Shown: positions 8,214-17,039, counted from the first letter of the stretch. The stretch is 64,000 nucleotides of DNA from Mesorhizobium loti (GCA_002356515.1 AP017605.1:1364001-1428000), one strand, 5' to 3'. The notes: generated by a model not told the origin, from the sequence alone. Made by a program: numbers and translations.

Positions 8214-9368
8214 CTATCCACCACGGACAGAGGGATGCCAAAACGTGACAGCTCTTTCGACAAGAGCGACCACGCCATAAAAGACCGAACCCGCAAGTGC
8301 TGCAACTGCGATTTCGGCCCAGACCATGTCGATGTTCATCCGCCCGACCTCGGTCGAGATGCGGAAGCCCATGCCGACGACGGGCGTGCCGAAGAACTCG
8401 GCGACGATGGCGCCGATCAGCGCCAGCGTCGAGTTGATCTTCAGCGCGTTGAAGATGAAGGGAGCCGCCGCCGGCAGCCTGAGCTTGATCAGCGTCGGCC
8501 AGTAGCCCGACGCATAGGTGCGCATCAGGTCGCGCTCCATATGGCCGGAGGCGGCAAGGCCTGCGACCGTGTTCACCAGCATCGGGAAGAACGTCATGAT
8601 GATGACGACCGCCGCCTTGGACTGCCAGTCGAAGCCGAACCACATCACCATGATGGGCGCCACGCCGATGATCGGCAGGGCCGAAACCATGTTGCCGATC
8701 GGCAGGAGCCCACGCCGCAGGAACGGCACGCGGTCGGCAAGGATCGCGGTGATGAAGCCGGCGCCGCTGCCGACGACATAACCGAAGATCACCGCCTTGA
8801 AGATGGTCTGCCGCACATCGGCGCCGAGCACCGGCAGCGAATTGGCGATGCGCGCGCCGATGGCGCTCGGTGGCGGCAGCAGGATGAAGGGAATGCCGGC
8901 GCCACGCGTCACCGCTTCCCAAATGATGAGGATCCAGGCGCCGAAGATGGCGGGAATGATCAGGCGCAGCGCGTTCCGGGCCGAACTCGCCATGGGGCGA
9001 AGCCCTGACAGCACCGCCACGCAGCGCCAGCCAAGCAGCCAGGCAGCCGTGAGCAGCAGGAAGTACGGTGCCAATGCCGTGCCTTCGAAACCGGCAATGC
9101 CCGAGATCAGCAGCCAGGCAACGAGATGGGCGCCGACGAACAGCACGACGGCCTCGGCAAGCGACGGAATCCTGATCATCGAAACCAGCGCAGCAACGAT
9201 CGCCAGGCCGAGCATCAAGCCCTTGGTTCCGAGATAGGGATAATTGATGCTGGCCGCCGGGTCCGCGAGCGCTGCCGCTTCCGGCTTCGACATCGCGCCG
9301 AGCGCGATTGCGATCACGCACAGCACGATCGCCAGCACCGCTTGCCAGGAAGGTCGTATCAGGTTCAT
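8214..9368 (-). CDS. ABC transporter permease (NitT/TauT/ThiX type), long form
   Basis: 384 residues. The start at 9368 overlaps the stop of the upstream permease (ATGA), so the two are coupled. The N-terminal third holds four extra hydrophobic segments (about 10-30, 48-68, 76-98, 106-125) that typical 250-residue permeases lack. The C-terminal core carries the BPD_transp_1 domain with the EAA-like loop near SGYWPTLIKLRLPAAAPFI. It forms the membrane channel with the 9365-10243 product and the ATPase. Confidence 0.87.
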   Translation of the reverse strand: MNLIRPSWQAVLAIVLCVIAIALGAMSKPEAAALADPAASINYPYLGTKGLMLGLAIVAALVSMIRIPSLAEAVVLFVGAHLVAWLLISGIAGFEGTALAPYFLLLTAAWLLGWRCVAVLSGLRPMASSARNALRLIIPAIFGAWILIIWEAVTRGAGIPFILLPPPSAIGARIANSLPVLGADVRQTIFKAVIFGYVVGSGAGFITAILADRVPFLRRGLLPIGNMVSALPIIGVAPIMVMWFGFDWQSKAAVVIIMTFFPMLVNTVAGLAASGHMERDLMRTYASGYWPTLIKLRLPAAAPFIFNALKINSTLALIGAIVAEFFGTPVVGMGFRISTEVGRMNIDMVWAEIAVAALAGSVFYGVVALVERAVTFWHPSVRGG

Positions 9369-10243
9369 GCCGGCCTCCCGCCCATGGCGCGGTCGACGAT
9401 GCGCCCGGCAATGCCGACCACCATGACCAGCAGTGCCGCGACGATGGAACCGGCGACCAGCGTTGACCAGATGTCGATGGACTGGCTGTAATAGGCGCCG
9501 GCGAGCAGCTTGGCGCCGATGCCGGCGACGGCACCTGTCGGCAGTTCGCCGACAATGGCGCCGACCAGGCTTGCCGCCACCGCCACCTTCATCGAGGTGA
9601 ACAGGAACGGCACCGAGGCCGGCACGCGCAGCTTCCAGAAGGTCTGCGAGGGGCTGGCATTGTAGGTGTGCATCAGGTCGAGATGCATGATCTCGGGCGA
9701 GCGCAGCCCCTTCACCATGCCGACCGTCACGGGGAAGAACGATAGATAGGTCGAGATCATAGCCTTCGGGATCAGCCCGGTGATGCCGATAGCCGCGAGC
9801 ACGACGATGATCATCGGCGCCACCGCCAGGATCGGAATGGTCTGCGAGGCGATGATCCACGGCATCAGGCTGCGATCGAGCGTCGCCACATGCACGATGC
9901 CGACGGCAATGATGATGCCGAGCGCGGTGCCGAAGGCAAAGCCGAGCAGTGTCGAGGACAGCGTCACCCAGGCATTGTAGACGAGGCTGCGGCTCGAGGT
10001 GATGGGCCGCAGGAAAGTGTTCTCGAAGAAGTTCACCGCCACCTGATGCGGCGCCGGCAGCGTCGGCTTCGGCTGCGCCAGCGTCTTGCCGATGAACTCG
10101 ACGGTGCCGGGCGTCTCGTTGGCACGGGTGTCGAGATCGCGCTGGAACGGCGCGTTGAGGATGACGGCAAAGACGTACCAGAGCACGACGACGCCGGCGA
10201 GGATGGAGGTCACGGGGACGAGCTTGTCGCGGAAGCTATCCAT
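9365..10243 (-). CDS. ABC transporter permease (NitT/TauT/ThiX type)
   Basis: 292 residues. An N-terminal membrane segment (about 10-30) and a periplasmic loop of about 65 residues are followed by five or six membrane segments of the BPD_transp_1 domain. The cytoplasmic EAA loop is recognisable at TYNASPSQTFWKLRVPASVPFLF. It is coupled to the next permease by a 4-nt overlap. The gap of about 400 bp to its ATPase gene is filled with palindromic repeats, so the ATPase and the rest may not be expressed at the same level. Confidence 0.88.
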   Translation of the reverse strand: MDSFRDKLVPVTSILAGVVVLWYVFAVILNAPFQRDLDTRANETPGTVEFIGKTLAQPKPTLPAPHQVAVNFFENTFLRPITSSRSLVYNAWVTLSSTLLGFAFGTALGIIIAVGIVHVATLDRSLMPWIIASQTIPILAVAPMIIVVLAAIGITGLIPKAMISTYLSFFPVTVGMVKGLRSPEIMHLDLMHTYNASPSQTFWKLRVPASVPFLFTSMKVAVAASLVGAIVGELPTGAVAGIGAKLLAGAYYSQSIDIWSTLVAGSIVAALLVMVVGIAGRIVDRAMGGRPA

Positions 10244-10257
10244 GGGAAGCGCCCCCT

Positions 10258-10278
10258 CCTCTCCCCACCGGGGAGAGG
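10258..10278. repeat. Short palindrome CCTCTCCCC-ACC-GGGGAGAGG
   Basis: 9-bp perfect stem with a 3-nt loop, 15 nt upstream of the permease start codon and followed by ggtggccggagcgaagcg. It looks like the end of one of the common rhizobial intergenic palindromes and shares wording with the elements at 21914 and 54216. It could affect the permease gene's leader. Confidence 0.7.
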
Positions 10279-10340
10279 GTGGCCGGAGCGAAGCGCAGGC
10301 CGAGCGCCTTCGTTTTCGCTGCCGCGACGTTCGTTCTTTT

Positions 10341-10617
10341 CGTCATCCTAGGGCGGAGCAGGCGGGAAGCGTCCTGCGTAGAAGGAGCGGCCAACCACAA
10401 CTTCGTCATCCTAGGGCGGAGCAAGGAGCGAAGCGACGCGGCGCAGACCCTAGGATCCATGCCGTTACCTCTGCGCGCCGCGACGGTGCAGAACATGGCC
10501 CCCTGCACCTCGCACCGGCTGGCATGTATTCTCAGCCGCTTGCGCTCTCCGGCCGACGTCACGGAATGGATCCTAGGGTCTGCGCGACGCGTCGCGTCGC
10601 TCCGCCCTAGGATGACG
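10341..10617. repeat. Composite inverted-repeat element (about 277 bp)
   Basis: The 19-mer cgtcatcctagggcggagc occurs at 10341 and 10404 and inverted at 10599-10617. The arms at 10404-10465 and 10561-10617 are near-perfect inverted copies, each ending in an internal ccctaggatcc / ggatcctaggg motif. The 95-bp core has its own hairpin, GGTGCAG / CTGCACC (10486-10510). It has no coding capacity and fills the gap between the ATPase and permease genes. Structure suggests a MITE-like or extragenic palindromic element; the 63-bp partial copy at the left may be a remnant of an older insertion. Confidence 0.85.
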
Positions 10618-10647
10618 AACGCGTGAGGCGTTCTCTGGCGAGGGCGC

Positions 10648-11439
10648 TCAATCATCATAGCTGTGCCCTGCCCTCAAGCCGTCGCGCACGCGGGCGGCGA
10701 TCGCCAAAAACTCCGGCGTCTCGCGGATGTCGAGCGGCCTTTCCTTCGGCAGCGTCGATTCAATGATGTCGCTGACGCGCCCCGGACGCGGCGACATCAC
10801 AACGATGCGTGTCGACAGATACACGGCTTCCGGAATGGAGTGAGTGACGAAGCAGATGGTCTTGTTGGTGCGCGCCCACAGTTCCAGCAATTGCTCGTTG
10901 AGGTGGTCGCGCACGATCTCGTCCAGCGCGCCGAACGGCTCGTCCATCAACAGCAGGTCGGCGTCGAAGGCCAGCGCGCGGGCGATCGAGGCGCGCTGCT
11001 GCATGCCGCCCGACAGCTGCCAGGGATATTTCTTCTCGAAGCCTGAGAGGTTGACGAGGTCGAGCGTGCGCTTGATGCGCTCCGCCTGCTCCGCCCTGGA
11101 CAGGCCCATGATCTCCAGCGGCAGACCGACATTGCGCTCGATGGTGCGCCAGGGAAAAAGGGCCGCGGCCTGGAAGACATAGCCATAGGCTCGTTTCTCG
11201 CGCGCCTGTTCGGGCGTCATGCCGTTGACCGAGATCGTCCCCGAGGTCGGCTTCTCCAGATCGGCGATGACGCGCAGCAAGGTGGTCTTGCCGCAGCCCG
11301 ATGGCCCGATGAAGGAGACGAACTCCCCCTTGCCGATCGTCAGGTCGACATTGGACAGCGCCTGGACCGGCCCGTCATTGGTCTGGAAGGTGAGGCCAAG
11401 TTTGCTTGCCGCAACGACGGCTGGCGAAATCCCTGTCAT
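10648..11439 (-). CDS. ABC transporter ATP-binding protein (NitT/TauT/ThiZ type)
   Basis: 263 residues from the ATG at 11439; a GTG at 11466 would add nine residues, and neither start has a strong ribosome site. All ABC motifs are present: Walker A GPSGCGKTT, signature LSGGMQQR, Walker B LLLMDEPFGALD and switch His in FVTHSIPEA. The class matches the two permeases and the NMT1-like binding protein downstream. Its separation from the permease by a repeat block is unusual for such an operon. Confidence 0.9.
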   Translation of the reverse strand: MTGISPAVVAASKLGLTFQTNDGPVQALSNVDLTIGKGEFVSFIGPSGCGKTTLLRVIADLEKPTSGTISVNGMTPEQAREKRAYGYVFQAAALFPWRTIERNVGLPLEIMGLSRAEQAERIKRTLDLVNLSGFEKKYPWQLSGGMQQRASIARALAFDADLLLMDEPFGALDEIVRDHLNEQLLELWARTNKTICFVTHSIPEAVYLSTRIVVMSPRPGRVSDIIESTLPKERPLDIRETPEFLAIAARVRDGLRAGHSYDD

Positions 11440-11568
11440 CGGCGGTTGCCTGCCTGTTCCCGCCACAGCGGCGCCGGCCGGAATCCGATTGCTTTTATCG
11501 CGATGTTGTTTTCCACTTACCCTGTCCCACTAAGCCTGTCCCACTCAATCGACGCCCGGAGTTCCCCG

Positions 11569-11973
11569 ATGTCGCCCAAACCCACTTGTCATCTTATCCG
11601 CCCTGAAAGCACTTATGAAGGCAAGCAGGGTTTGACCTATTTCGCCGGCATCGCCACCGAGTCGGTCGGCTCCTCCGGCATCTGCATGCACGTGCTCACC
11701 ATGCCGCCCGGCGCCCGCGCCAAGGCGCATCTGCACGAGAACCATGAAACCGCGATCTACGTGCTCTCCGGCGAGGTCCATACCTGGTACGGCGACCGGC
11801 TCGAGCACCACATCGTCGTCAAGGCTGGCGACCTCTTCTACATTCCGGCCGGCGTGCCGCATCTGCCGGCCAATCTGAGCAACGCCCCGTCCTCGGCCGT
11901 CATTGCCCGCACCGATCCCAACGAACAGGAAAGCGTCGTCCTGCTGCCGGAACTGGATGCGCTGGTCGCCTGA
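11569..11973 (+). CDS. Small cupin-domain protein
   Basis: 134 residues from the ATG at 11569, with GGAG 8 nt upstream; the longer open frame has no better start. It is a single cupin barrel: motif 1 PPGARAKAHLHENHETAIYVLSG (two adjoining blocks) provides His/His/Glu metal ligands, and motif 2 is AGDLFYIPAGVPHLPANLS. Such proteins are metal-binding enzymes or sensors of small ligands. It is divergent from the ABC transporter ATPase gene, so a link with that importer is possible but not shown. Confidence 0.85.
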   Translation: MSPKPTCHLIRPESTYEGKQGLTYFAGIATESVGSSGICMHVLTMPPGARAKAHLHENHETAIYVLSGEVHTWYGDRLEHHIVVKAGDLFYIPAGVPHLPANLSNAPSSAVIARTDPNEQESVVLLPELDALVA

Positions 11974-11990
11974 GGTCGACGGGATCGCGG

Positions 11991-12368
11991 TCATTTGCAC
12001 CGCGAGACTTCCCCCATGACGTTGCCGTCCGCATCGGTGATCGTCAGCTTCTTGGCGTTCTTGGCACTGCGCTTGATGGTGAAATTGGTCGGCGCCTGTC
12101 CGTCTTCGCCTTCGGCCTCACATGTCGCCGTCACCACCAGCGATCCGTCAGCCTGCGCTTGCGTCTTCGTGAACGTGCAGGCGCTGGCGGCGGTGATCAA
12201 TTCCTTGTCGGCCAAAAGCAGTATCTGATCGGCGGCGACTTCCTGGCCGTTGCGGTTGATGCAGCCATATTTGTCGCCATAGGGCTTCGACAGGTCGATG
12301 CCTGCCGCGAAAGCCTGACCGGCAGCTAAAACGACAACCATCGCAACAGACAAACCAAAACCGCGCAT
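11991..12368 (-). CDS. Small secreted four-cysteine protein, unknown family (copy 1)
   Basis: 125 residues with a signal peptide (1-21, ending AFA). I chose the ATG at 12368 because GGGGG lies 8 nt upstream; an ATG at 12374 abuts that motif. The mature part has four cysteines: one in KYGC, one in SACTF, one in TATCEAEGE and one at the C-terminal SRCK. I do not recognise the family. The neighbouring product at 12409-12780 has the same spacing and a similar TC-AEGE block, so the two look like tandem paralogues. Two disulfides in the periplasm are likely, by inference. Confidence 0.75.
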   Translation of the reverse strand: MRGFGLSVAMVVVLAAGQAFAAGIDLSKPYGDKYGCINRNGQEVAADQILLLADKELITAASACTFTKTQAQADGSLVVTATCEAEGEDGQAPTNFTIKRSAKNAKKLTITDADGNVMGEVSRCK

Positions 12369-12408
12369 ACTCATCCCCCAGATCCCCCAGATCCCATTGC
12401 TCAAAACA

Positions 12409-12780
12409 TCACGAACATGATTGCAGCGGCCCCAGTTCCTCGAGGCCGGGAATGGTGACGAAGAAACCATCCTCGCCCTTGTTGGTGACCACAATTGTTT
12501 CGATCGTCGTCCCCGCCTCGCCTTCGGCGGAACAGGTCGAACGCAGTGATTGCGTACCCGCCACTGAGGTCAATTGCTGTTCGAACCGGCAACCACCGCC
12601 ATAGGTTTCGATGCCTTCCGCGGTCAGCAGGATATAGGCATCACTGTCTTGATAGCCGGCCTTCACGCCGGCACAACCGACATCATTGCCCCAAGAACCG
12701 GCCAGCACGCCGGCTGCGGTCGTCGGACCCCCGGCCACTGCCGCCAAGACCACCAGGATGGGCGCGGTGGAACGCGCCAA
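12409..12780 (-). CDS. Small secreted four-cysteine protein, unknown family (copy 2, TTG start)
   Basis: 123 residues if the TTG at 12780 is the start: GGGGG lies 7 nt upstream and the start opens a signal peptide (about 1-23, ending TAA). No ATG in this frame gives a complete leader. Cysteines fall in DVGC, GGGCRF, RSTCSAEGE and LQSCS, matching those of the protein encoded just downstream. The start is 3 nt after the dihydropyrimidinase stop, so it may be read from the same transcript. Function unknown. Confidence 0.6.
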   Translation of the reverse strand: MARSTAPILVVLAAVAGGPTTAAGVLAGSWGNDVGCAGVKAGYQDSDAYILLTAEGIETYGGGCRFEQQLTSVAGTQSLRSTCSAEGEAGTTIETIVVTNKGEDGFFVTIPGLEELGPLQSCS

Positions 12781-12782
12781 GC

Positions 12783-14233
12783 CTAGACCCCCGTCGCCGG
12801 GATGCCTGACCGTTCCACCTTGCGCGGCGCGGTGATTTCTTTCCACGTCGACAGCGCCCGGTTGACCGCGGCGTTCGGCTCGCGTCCGACGAACTGGCCA
12901 TGGCCGGGCTTGGCCTTCACCTCGGCCTCCTCGATCGACAGTTCGCCGCGCGAGAAGACGAAGCGCGGCAGGCCGGTCACCTCGAACCCTTCGAAGACAT
13001 TGTAGTCGATGACAGACTGCTGCTTCTTCGACGAGATCGTCTTCTTCCGCTTCGGATCCCAGACGACGATGTCGGCATCCGCGCCTTCGACGATCGCGCC
13101 CTTCTTCGGATACATGTTCAGGATCTTGGCGATGTTGGTCGAGGTCACCGCGACGAACTCGTTCATCGTCAGCCGGCCTGTGTTGACGCCCGTGGTCCAC
13201 AGCATTGGCAAGCGGTCCTCGAGGCCGCCAGTGCCGTTCGGGATCTTGGTGAAGTCGCCGATACCGTTGCGCTTCTGTTTGGTGGTGAAGGCGCAATGGT
13301 CGGTCGCCACCACTTGCAGCGATCCGGCCTGCAGGCCGGCCCACAGCGAATCCTGGTGCAGCTTGTTGCGGAAGGGCGGGCTCATCACGCGGCGCGCCGC
13401 ATGGTCCCAGTCCTTGTTGAAATACTCGGTCTCATCGAGCGTCAGGTGCTGGATCAGCGGCTCGCCGAACACCCGCATGCCCTTCTGCCGTGCCCGGCGG
13501 ATCGCCTCATGGCTCTGCTCGCAGGAGACGTGCACGACATAGAGCGGCACGCCCGCCATGTCGGCGATCATGATGGCGCGATTTGTCGCCTCGCCCTCCA
13601 CTTCCGGCGGGCGCGAATAGGCATGGCCCTCGGGTCCATTGTTGCCGGCGGCCAGCAGCTTCTGCGAGAGCGCGGCAACCACATCGCCATTCTCCGCATG
13701 CACCAGCGGCAGCGCGCCAAGATCAGCGCAGCGCTGGAACGACGCGTACATCTCGTCGTCGTCCACCATCAGCGCGCCCTTAAGGCCATGAAGTGCTTGA
13801 ACGAGGTAATGCCCTTGTCGACGACGGTGGCCATCTCGTCGAACACCTGCTTGCCCCACCAGGTGATGGCCATGTGGAAGGAATAATCGCAGGCAGCCTT
13901 GGACGTCTTGTTGTCCCACATCTGCAAGGCCTCCAGCAGCGATTGCTGCGGCGACGGCAGGCAGAAATCGACCACCATCGTCGTGCCGCCGGCGAGCGCC
14001 GCCCGCGTACCGGATTCGAAATCATCGGCCGAATAAGTGCCCATGAATGGCATTTCGAGATGGGTGTGCGGGTCGATGCCGCCCGGCATGACGTAGCAGC
14101 CGGTGGCGTCATACTCATGGTCGCCGTGCATGTCCGAGCCGATGGCGACGATCTTGCCGTGGCTGAACAGCACATCGGCCTTCCAGCTGCGGTCGGCGGT
14201 GACGACGGTGCCGTTCTTGATGACTTTGGTCAT
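12783..14233 (-). pseudogene. hydA: Dihydropyrimidinase / D-hydantoinase, interrupted by a one-base frameshift
   Basis: The first frame (from the ATG at 14233) gives MTKVIKNGTV..., His56 and His58 in DPHTHLEMPF, and runs to TSFKHFMA before shifting to LRAR-stop. The second frame resumes at KGALMVDDDEMYASF and continues through VHAENGDV, VVHVSCEQSHE, ATDHCAF and the C-terminus at 12783. Restoring one base near 13781 gives FMAYKGALM and a 483-residue protein, the family's normal length. The shift falls on the Tyr-Lys pair whose Lys is the carboxylated metal bridge. The intact enzyme would hydrolyse dihydrouracil or dihydrothymine to N-carbamoyl-beta-amino acids. Either a real mutation or a sequencing error; the rest of the gene shows no decay. 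Confidence 0.88.
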
Positions 14234-14298
14234 TTTTGTGTTCCCTTGTTCTCTTCGCGCTTCTTTATGAGCGGCGTTTGGAATCTAGATGGCTAAGC

Positions 14299-15549
14299 TC
14301 ACTCCACGATGACAGCCGTCTCCACCACCGCGTGGAACAGCACGTCGGCGCCCGCCGAAGCCCATTCCTTGGTGATTTCCTCGGCCTCGTTGTGTGACAA
14401 CCCATCAACACAGGGGCACATCACCATGGCCGTCGGCGCGACGCGGTTGATCCAGCAGGCATCGTGGCCGGCCCCCGAGACGATGTTGCGGTGGGTATAG
14501 CCGAGGCGGTCGGCGGCGTCGCGGATGGCCTTCACGCAGCCGGCATCGAAGGTGACCGGATCGAAATGGCCGACCTGCTCGATCTTGTACTGGATGTCGA
14601 GCGCCTCGCAGATCGTGTCGATGCCTTCGCGGATGCGGCCGTCCATCGCATCCAACACTTCCTTCTCGGGCGAGCGGATATCGATGGTGAAGACGGTGCG
14701 GCCGGCAATGATGTTGCGCGAATTGGGAAATACCTCCATGTGGCCGACCGCGCCGACCGCGTCCGGCTGGTAGTCCATGGCGATCTCGTGCACCAGCTCG
14801 ATCACCCGGGCCATGCCGAGCCCGGCATTGCGGCGCTTGGGCATCGGCGTCGAGCCGGTATGGGCTTCCTTGCCGGTCAGCGTCACCTGCAGCCATTTCA
14901 GGCCCTGGCCATGGGTGACGACGCCAATGTCGATGCCTTCGTCCTCGAGGATCGGCCCCTGCTCGATATGCAGTTCGAAGAAGGCGTGGATCTTGCGGTC
15001 GCCGACCTTCTCGGTGCCTTTCCAGCCGATGCGTTCGAGCTCCTCGCCGAATTTCTTGCCCTGCTTGTCGGTATGCTCGTAGACATCGGCCTGTTCGAGC
15101 ACGCCGGCGAACACGCCCGACGCCATCATCGCCGGCGCGAAGCGCGCGCCTTCCTCGTTGGTCCAGTTGGTGACGACGATCGGATGTTTTGTCTTGATGT
15201 CGAGATCGTTGAGCGAGCGCACGATCTCCAGGCCGCCAAGAACGCCGAGCACGCCGTCATATTTGCCGCCGGTCGGCTGCGTATCGAGATGGCTGCCGAC
15301 ATAGACCGGCGGCAGGCTGGGATCAGTGCCTTCGCGGCGGGCAAACATCGTGCCCATCTCGTCGACGCCCATTTCGAGCCCGGCGGCATCGCACCAGCGC
15401 TTGAACAGATGCCGGCCCTCGCCGTCCTCGTCGGTCACGGTCTGGCGATTGTTGCCGCCGGCAACGCCGGGGCCAATCTTCGCCATTTCCATCAGCGAAT
15501 CCCACAAACGGTCTGAATTGATTCGCAGATTCTCGCCGGGTGCGGCCAT
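14299..15549 (-). CDS. N-carbamoyl-amino-acid amidohydrolase (beta-ureidopropionase / hydantoinase-pathway Zn hydrolase)
   Basis: 416 residues of the M20/HyuC-AmaB-PydC family. Metal-site motifs are visible: GSHLDTQPTGGKYDGVLG, WTNEEGARFAP and FFELHIEQGPILE, and near the C-terminus SGAGHDACWI and DGLSHNEAE. Family members remove carbamoyl from N-carbamoyl-beta-alanine, N-carbamoyl amino acids or allantoate. Position between the dihydropyrimidinase and omega-aminotransferase genes fits the third step of reductive pyrimidine breakdown, giving beta-alanine or beta-aminoisobutyrate, ammonia and CO2. It follows the aminotransferase gene across a 13-bp hairpin. Confidence 0.9.
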   Translation of the reverse strand: MAAPGENLRINSDRLWDSLMEMAKIGPGVAGGNNRQTVTDEDGEGRHLFKRWCDAAGLEMGVDEMGTMFARREGTDPSLPPVYVGSHLDTQPTGGKYDGVLGVLGGLEIVRSLNDLDIKTKHPIVVTNWTNEEGARFAPAMMASGVFAGVLEQADVYEHTDKQGKKFGEELERIGWKGTEKVGDRKIHAFFELHIEQGPILEDEGIDIGVVTHGQGLKWLQVTLTGKEAHTGSTPMPKRRNAGLGMARVIELVHEIAMDYQPDAVGAVGHMEVFPNSRNIIAGRTVFTIDIRSPEKEVLDAMDGRIREGIDTICEALDIQYKIEQVGHFDPVTFDAGCVKAIRDAADRLGYTHRNIVSGAGHDACWINRVAPTAMVMCPCVDGLSHNEAEEITKEWASAGADVLFHAVVETAVIVE

Positions 15550-15572
15550 TCAAAGTCCTTCCATTTCATTCA

Positions 15573-15606
15573 AAATCGGACGGCGGTTCCCAACGCCGTC
15601 CGATTT
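15573..15606 (-). terminator. 13-bp hairpin between the aminotransferase and amidohydrolase genes
   Basis: Perfect stem AAATCGGACGGCG / CGCCGTCCGATTT with an 8-nt loop, followed on the minus strand by TTGAATG. It sits 11 nt after the aminotransferase stop and may attenuate read-through to the amidohydrolase gene. Confidence 0.7.
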
Positions 15607-15616
15607 ATAGACTAGG

Positions 15617-16945
15617 CTAGTCGATCGACCTCAATACATCGCGCACATGGTCGATCAGTTCGTTGATCTGGCCCTTGGTGATGATCAGCGGCGGCGACAG
15701 CGCGATGATGTCGCCGGTGGTGCGGATCAACGCGCCGCGCTCGAACGCCTTGACGAAGGCCGAGAAGGCCCGCTTGGTCGGACTGCCGGCGATCGGCGCC
15801 AGTTCGATCGCGCCGATCAGGCCGATGTTCCTGATGTCGATGACATGCGGCTCGCCCTTCAGCGAATGCAGCGCGTCCTCCCAATAGGGCGCCAGTTCCT
15901 CGCCACGGGTGAGCAGGCCCTCTTCCTTGTAGGTGTCGAGCGTGCCGAGGGCCGCCGCGCAGGCGATCGGATTGCCCGAATAGGTGTAGCCGTGGAAGAA
16001 CTCGATCATGTGCTCGGGGCCGGTCATGAAGGCGTCGTGGATTTCCTTCTTCACGAACACCGCGCCCATCGGGATGACGCCGTTGGAGACGCCCTTGGCG
16101 GTGGTCATTATGTCGGGAACCACGCCGAAATAGTCGGCGGCGAACGCCGCGCCGAGACGGCCGAAGCCGGTGATGACCTCGTCGAAGATCAGCAGGATGC
16201 CGTGCTTGGTGCAGATTTCGCGCAGCTTCTGCAGATAGCCCTTGGGCGGCAGGATGACGCCGGTGGAGCCGGCGACCGGCTCGACGATGACTGCGGCGAT
16301 GGTCGAGGCGTCGTGCAGCGCGACGATGCGCTCCAGCTCATTGGCGAGCTCCGCGCCATATTCCGGGACACCCTTCGAGAAGGCGTTCTTCTCCGGCAGA
16401 TGCGTGTGCGGCATGTGGTCGACGCCGCCGAGCAGCGTGCCGAACATCTTGCGGTTGGTGACGATGCCGCCGACCGAGATGCCGCCGAAATTGACGCCGT
16501 GATAGCCGCGCTCGCGGCCGATCAGGCGGGTGCGCGAGCCCTCGCCCTTCACCCGGTGATAGGCGATCGCCATCTTCAGCGCGGTCTCGACCGATTCCGA
16601 ACCGGAATTGGTGAAGAAGACGTGGTCCATGCCCTTGGGCGCCAGGTCGACCAGCCGGTTCGCCAGTTCGAACACGATCGGATGGCCCATCTGGAAGGCC
16701 GGCGCGTAGTCGAGTTCGGCGGCCTGGTGCTGGATCGCCTCGGTGATCTTCGGCCGGCAGTGGCCGGCATTGACGCACCAGAGGCCGGCGGTGCCGTCCA
16801 GCACCTTGCGGCCGTCGCTGGTGGTGTAATGCATGTCCTTGGCGGACACGAACATGCGTGGCGCCTGCTTGAACTGCCGGTTCGCCGTGAACGGCATCCA
16901 GAATGCGCTGAGATCGTTCGGCGTGACTTTCAGCCGGTTGGACAT
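15617..16945 (-). CDS. Omega-amino acid:pyruvate aminotransferase (class III)
   Basis: 442 residues from the ATG at 16945, which has AGGGGAAG 8 nt upstream. Class III aminotransferase: MPFTANRQFKQAPRM at the N-terminus, TNSGSESVETALKMA for cofactor phosphate binding, IFDEVITGFGR, and the PLP lysine in TTAKGVSNG. Close in style to beta-alanine:pyruvate aminotransferases. In this locus it would convert beta-alanine or beta-aminoisobutyrate to the semialdehyde. It is divergent from the RutR-type regulator, with a RutR-like operator between them. Confidence 0.9.
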   Translation of the reverse strand: MSNRLKVTPNDLSAFWMPFTANRQFKQAPRMFVSAKDMHYTTSDGRKVLDGTAGLWCVNAGHCRPKITEAIQHQAAELDYAPAFQMGHPIVFELANRLVDLAPKGMDHVFFTNSGSESVETALKMAIAYHRVKGEGSRTRLIGRERGYHGVNFGGISVGGIVTNRKMFGTLLGGVDHMPHTHLPEKNAFSKGVPEYGAELANELERIVALHDASTIAAVIVEPVAGSTGVILPPKGYLQKLREICTKHGILLIFDEVITGFGRLGAAFAADYFGVVPDIMTTAKGVSNGVIPMGAVFVKKEIHDAFMTGPEHMIEFFHGYTYSGNPIACAAALGTLDTYKEEGLLTRGEELAPYWEDALHSLKGEPHVIDIRNIGLIGAIELAPIAGSPTKRAFSAFVKAFERGALIRTTGDIIALSPPLIITKGQINELIDHVRDVLRSID

Positions 16946-17023
16946 GACCAAGACTTCCCCTTGTAACCTGTTTCGGTGCGTCCAACGCTTGGTCTTTGCG
17001 CCGTTTTCATGCTACGCAAATTT

Positions 17024-17039
17024 TTGACCGATTGGACAA
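17024..17039. promoter_or_regulatory. RutR-like operator in the aminotransferase / rutR promoter region
   Basis: TTGACCGATTGGACAA matches 12 of 14 fixed positions of the RutR palindrome TTGACCANNTGGTCAA as I recall it. On the minus strand its TTGTCC half could also serve as a -35 element for the aminotransferase gene. A second copy lies at 25753-25768, upstream of preT. Confidence 0.65.

Noticed and set aside
10341..10617. CRISPR array
   Set aside because: There are only two direct copies of a 19-mer and one inverted copy, with no regular spacers or cas genes.
11440..11568. TPP riboswitch before the NMT1-like importer
   Set aside because: No conserved thi-box elements are visible in the leader on either strand.
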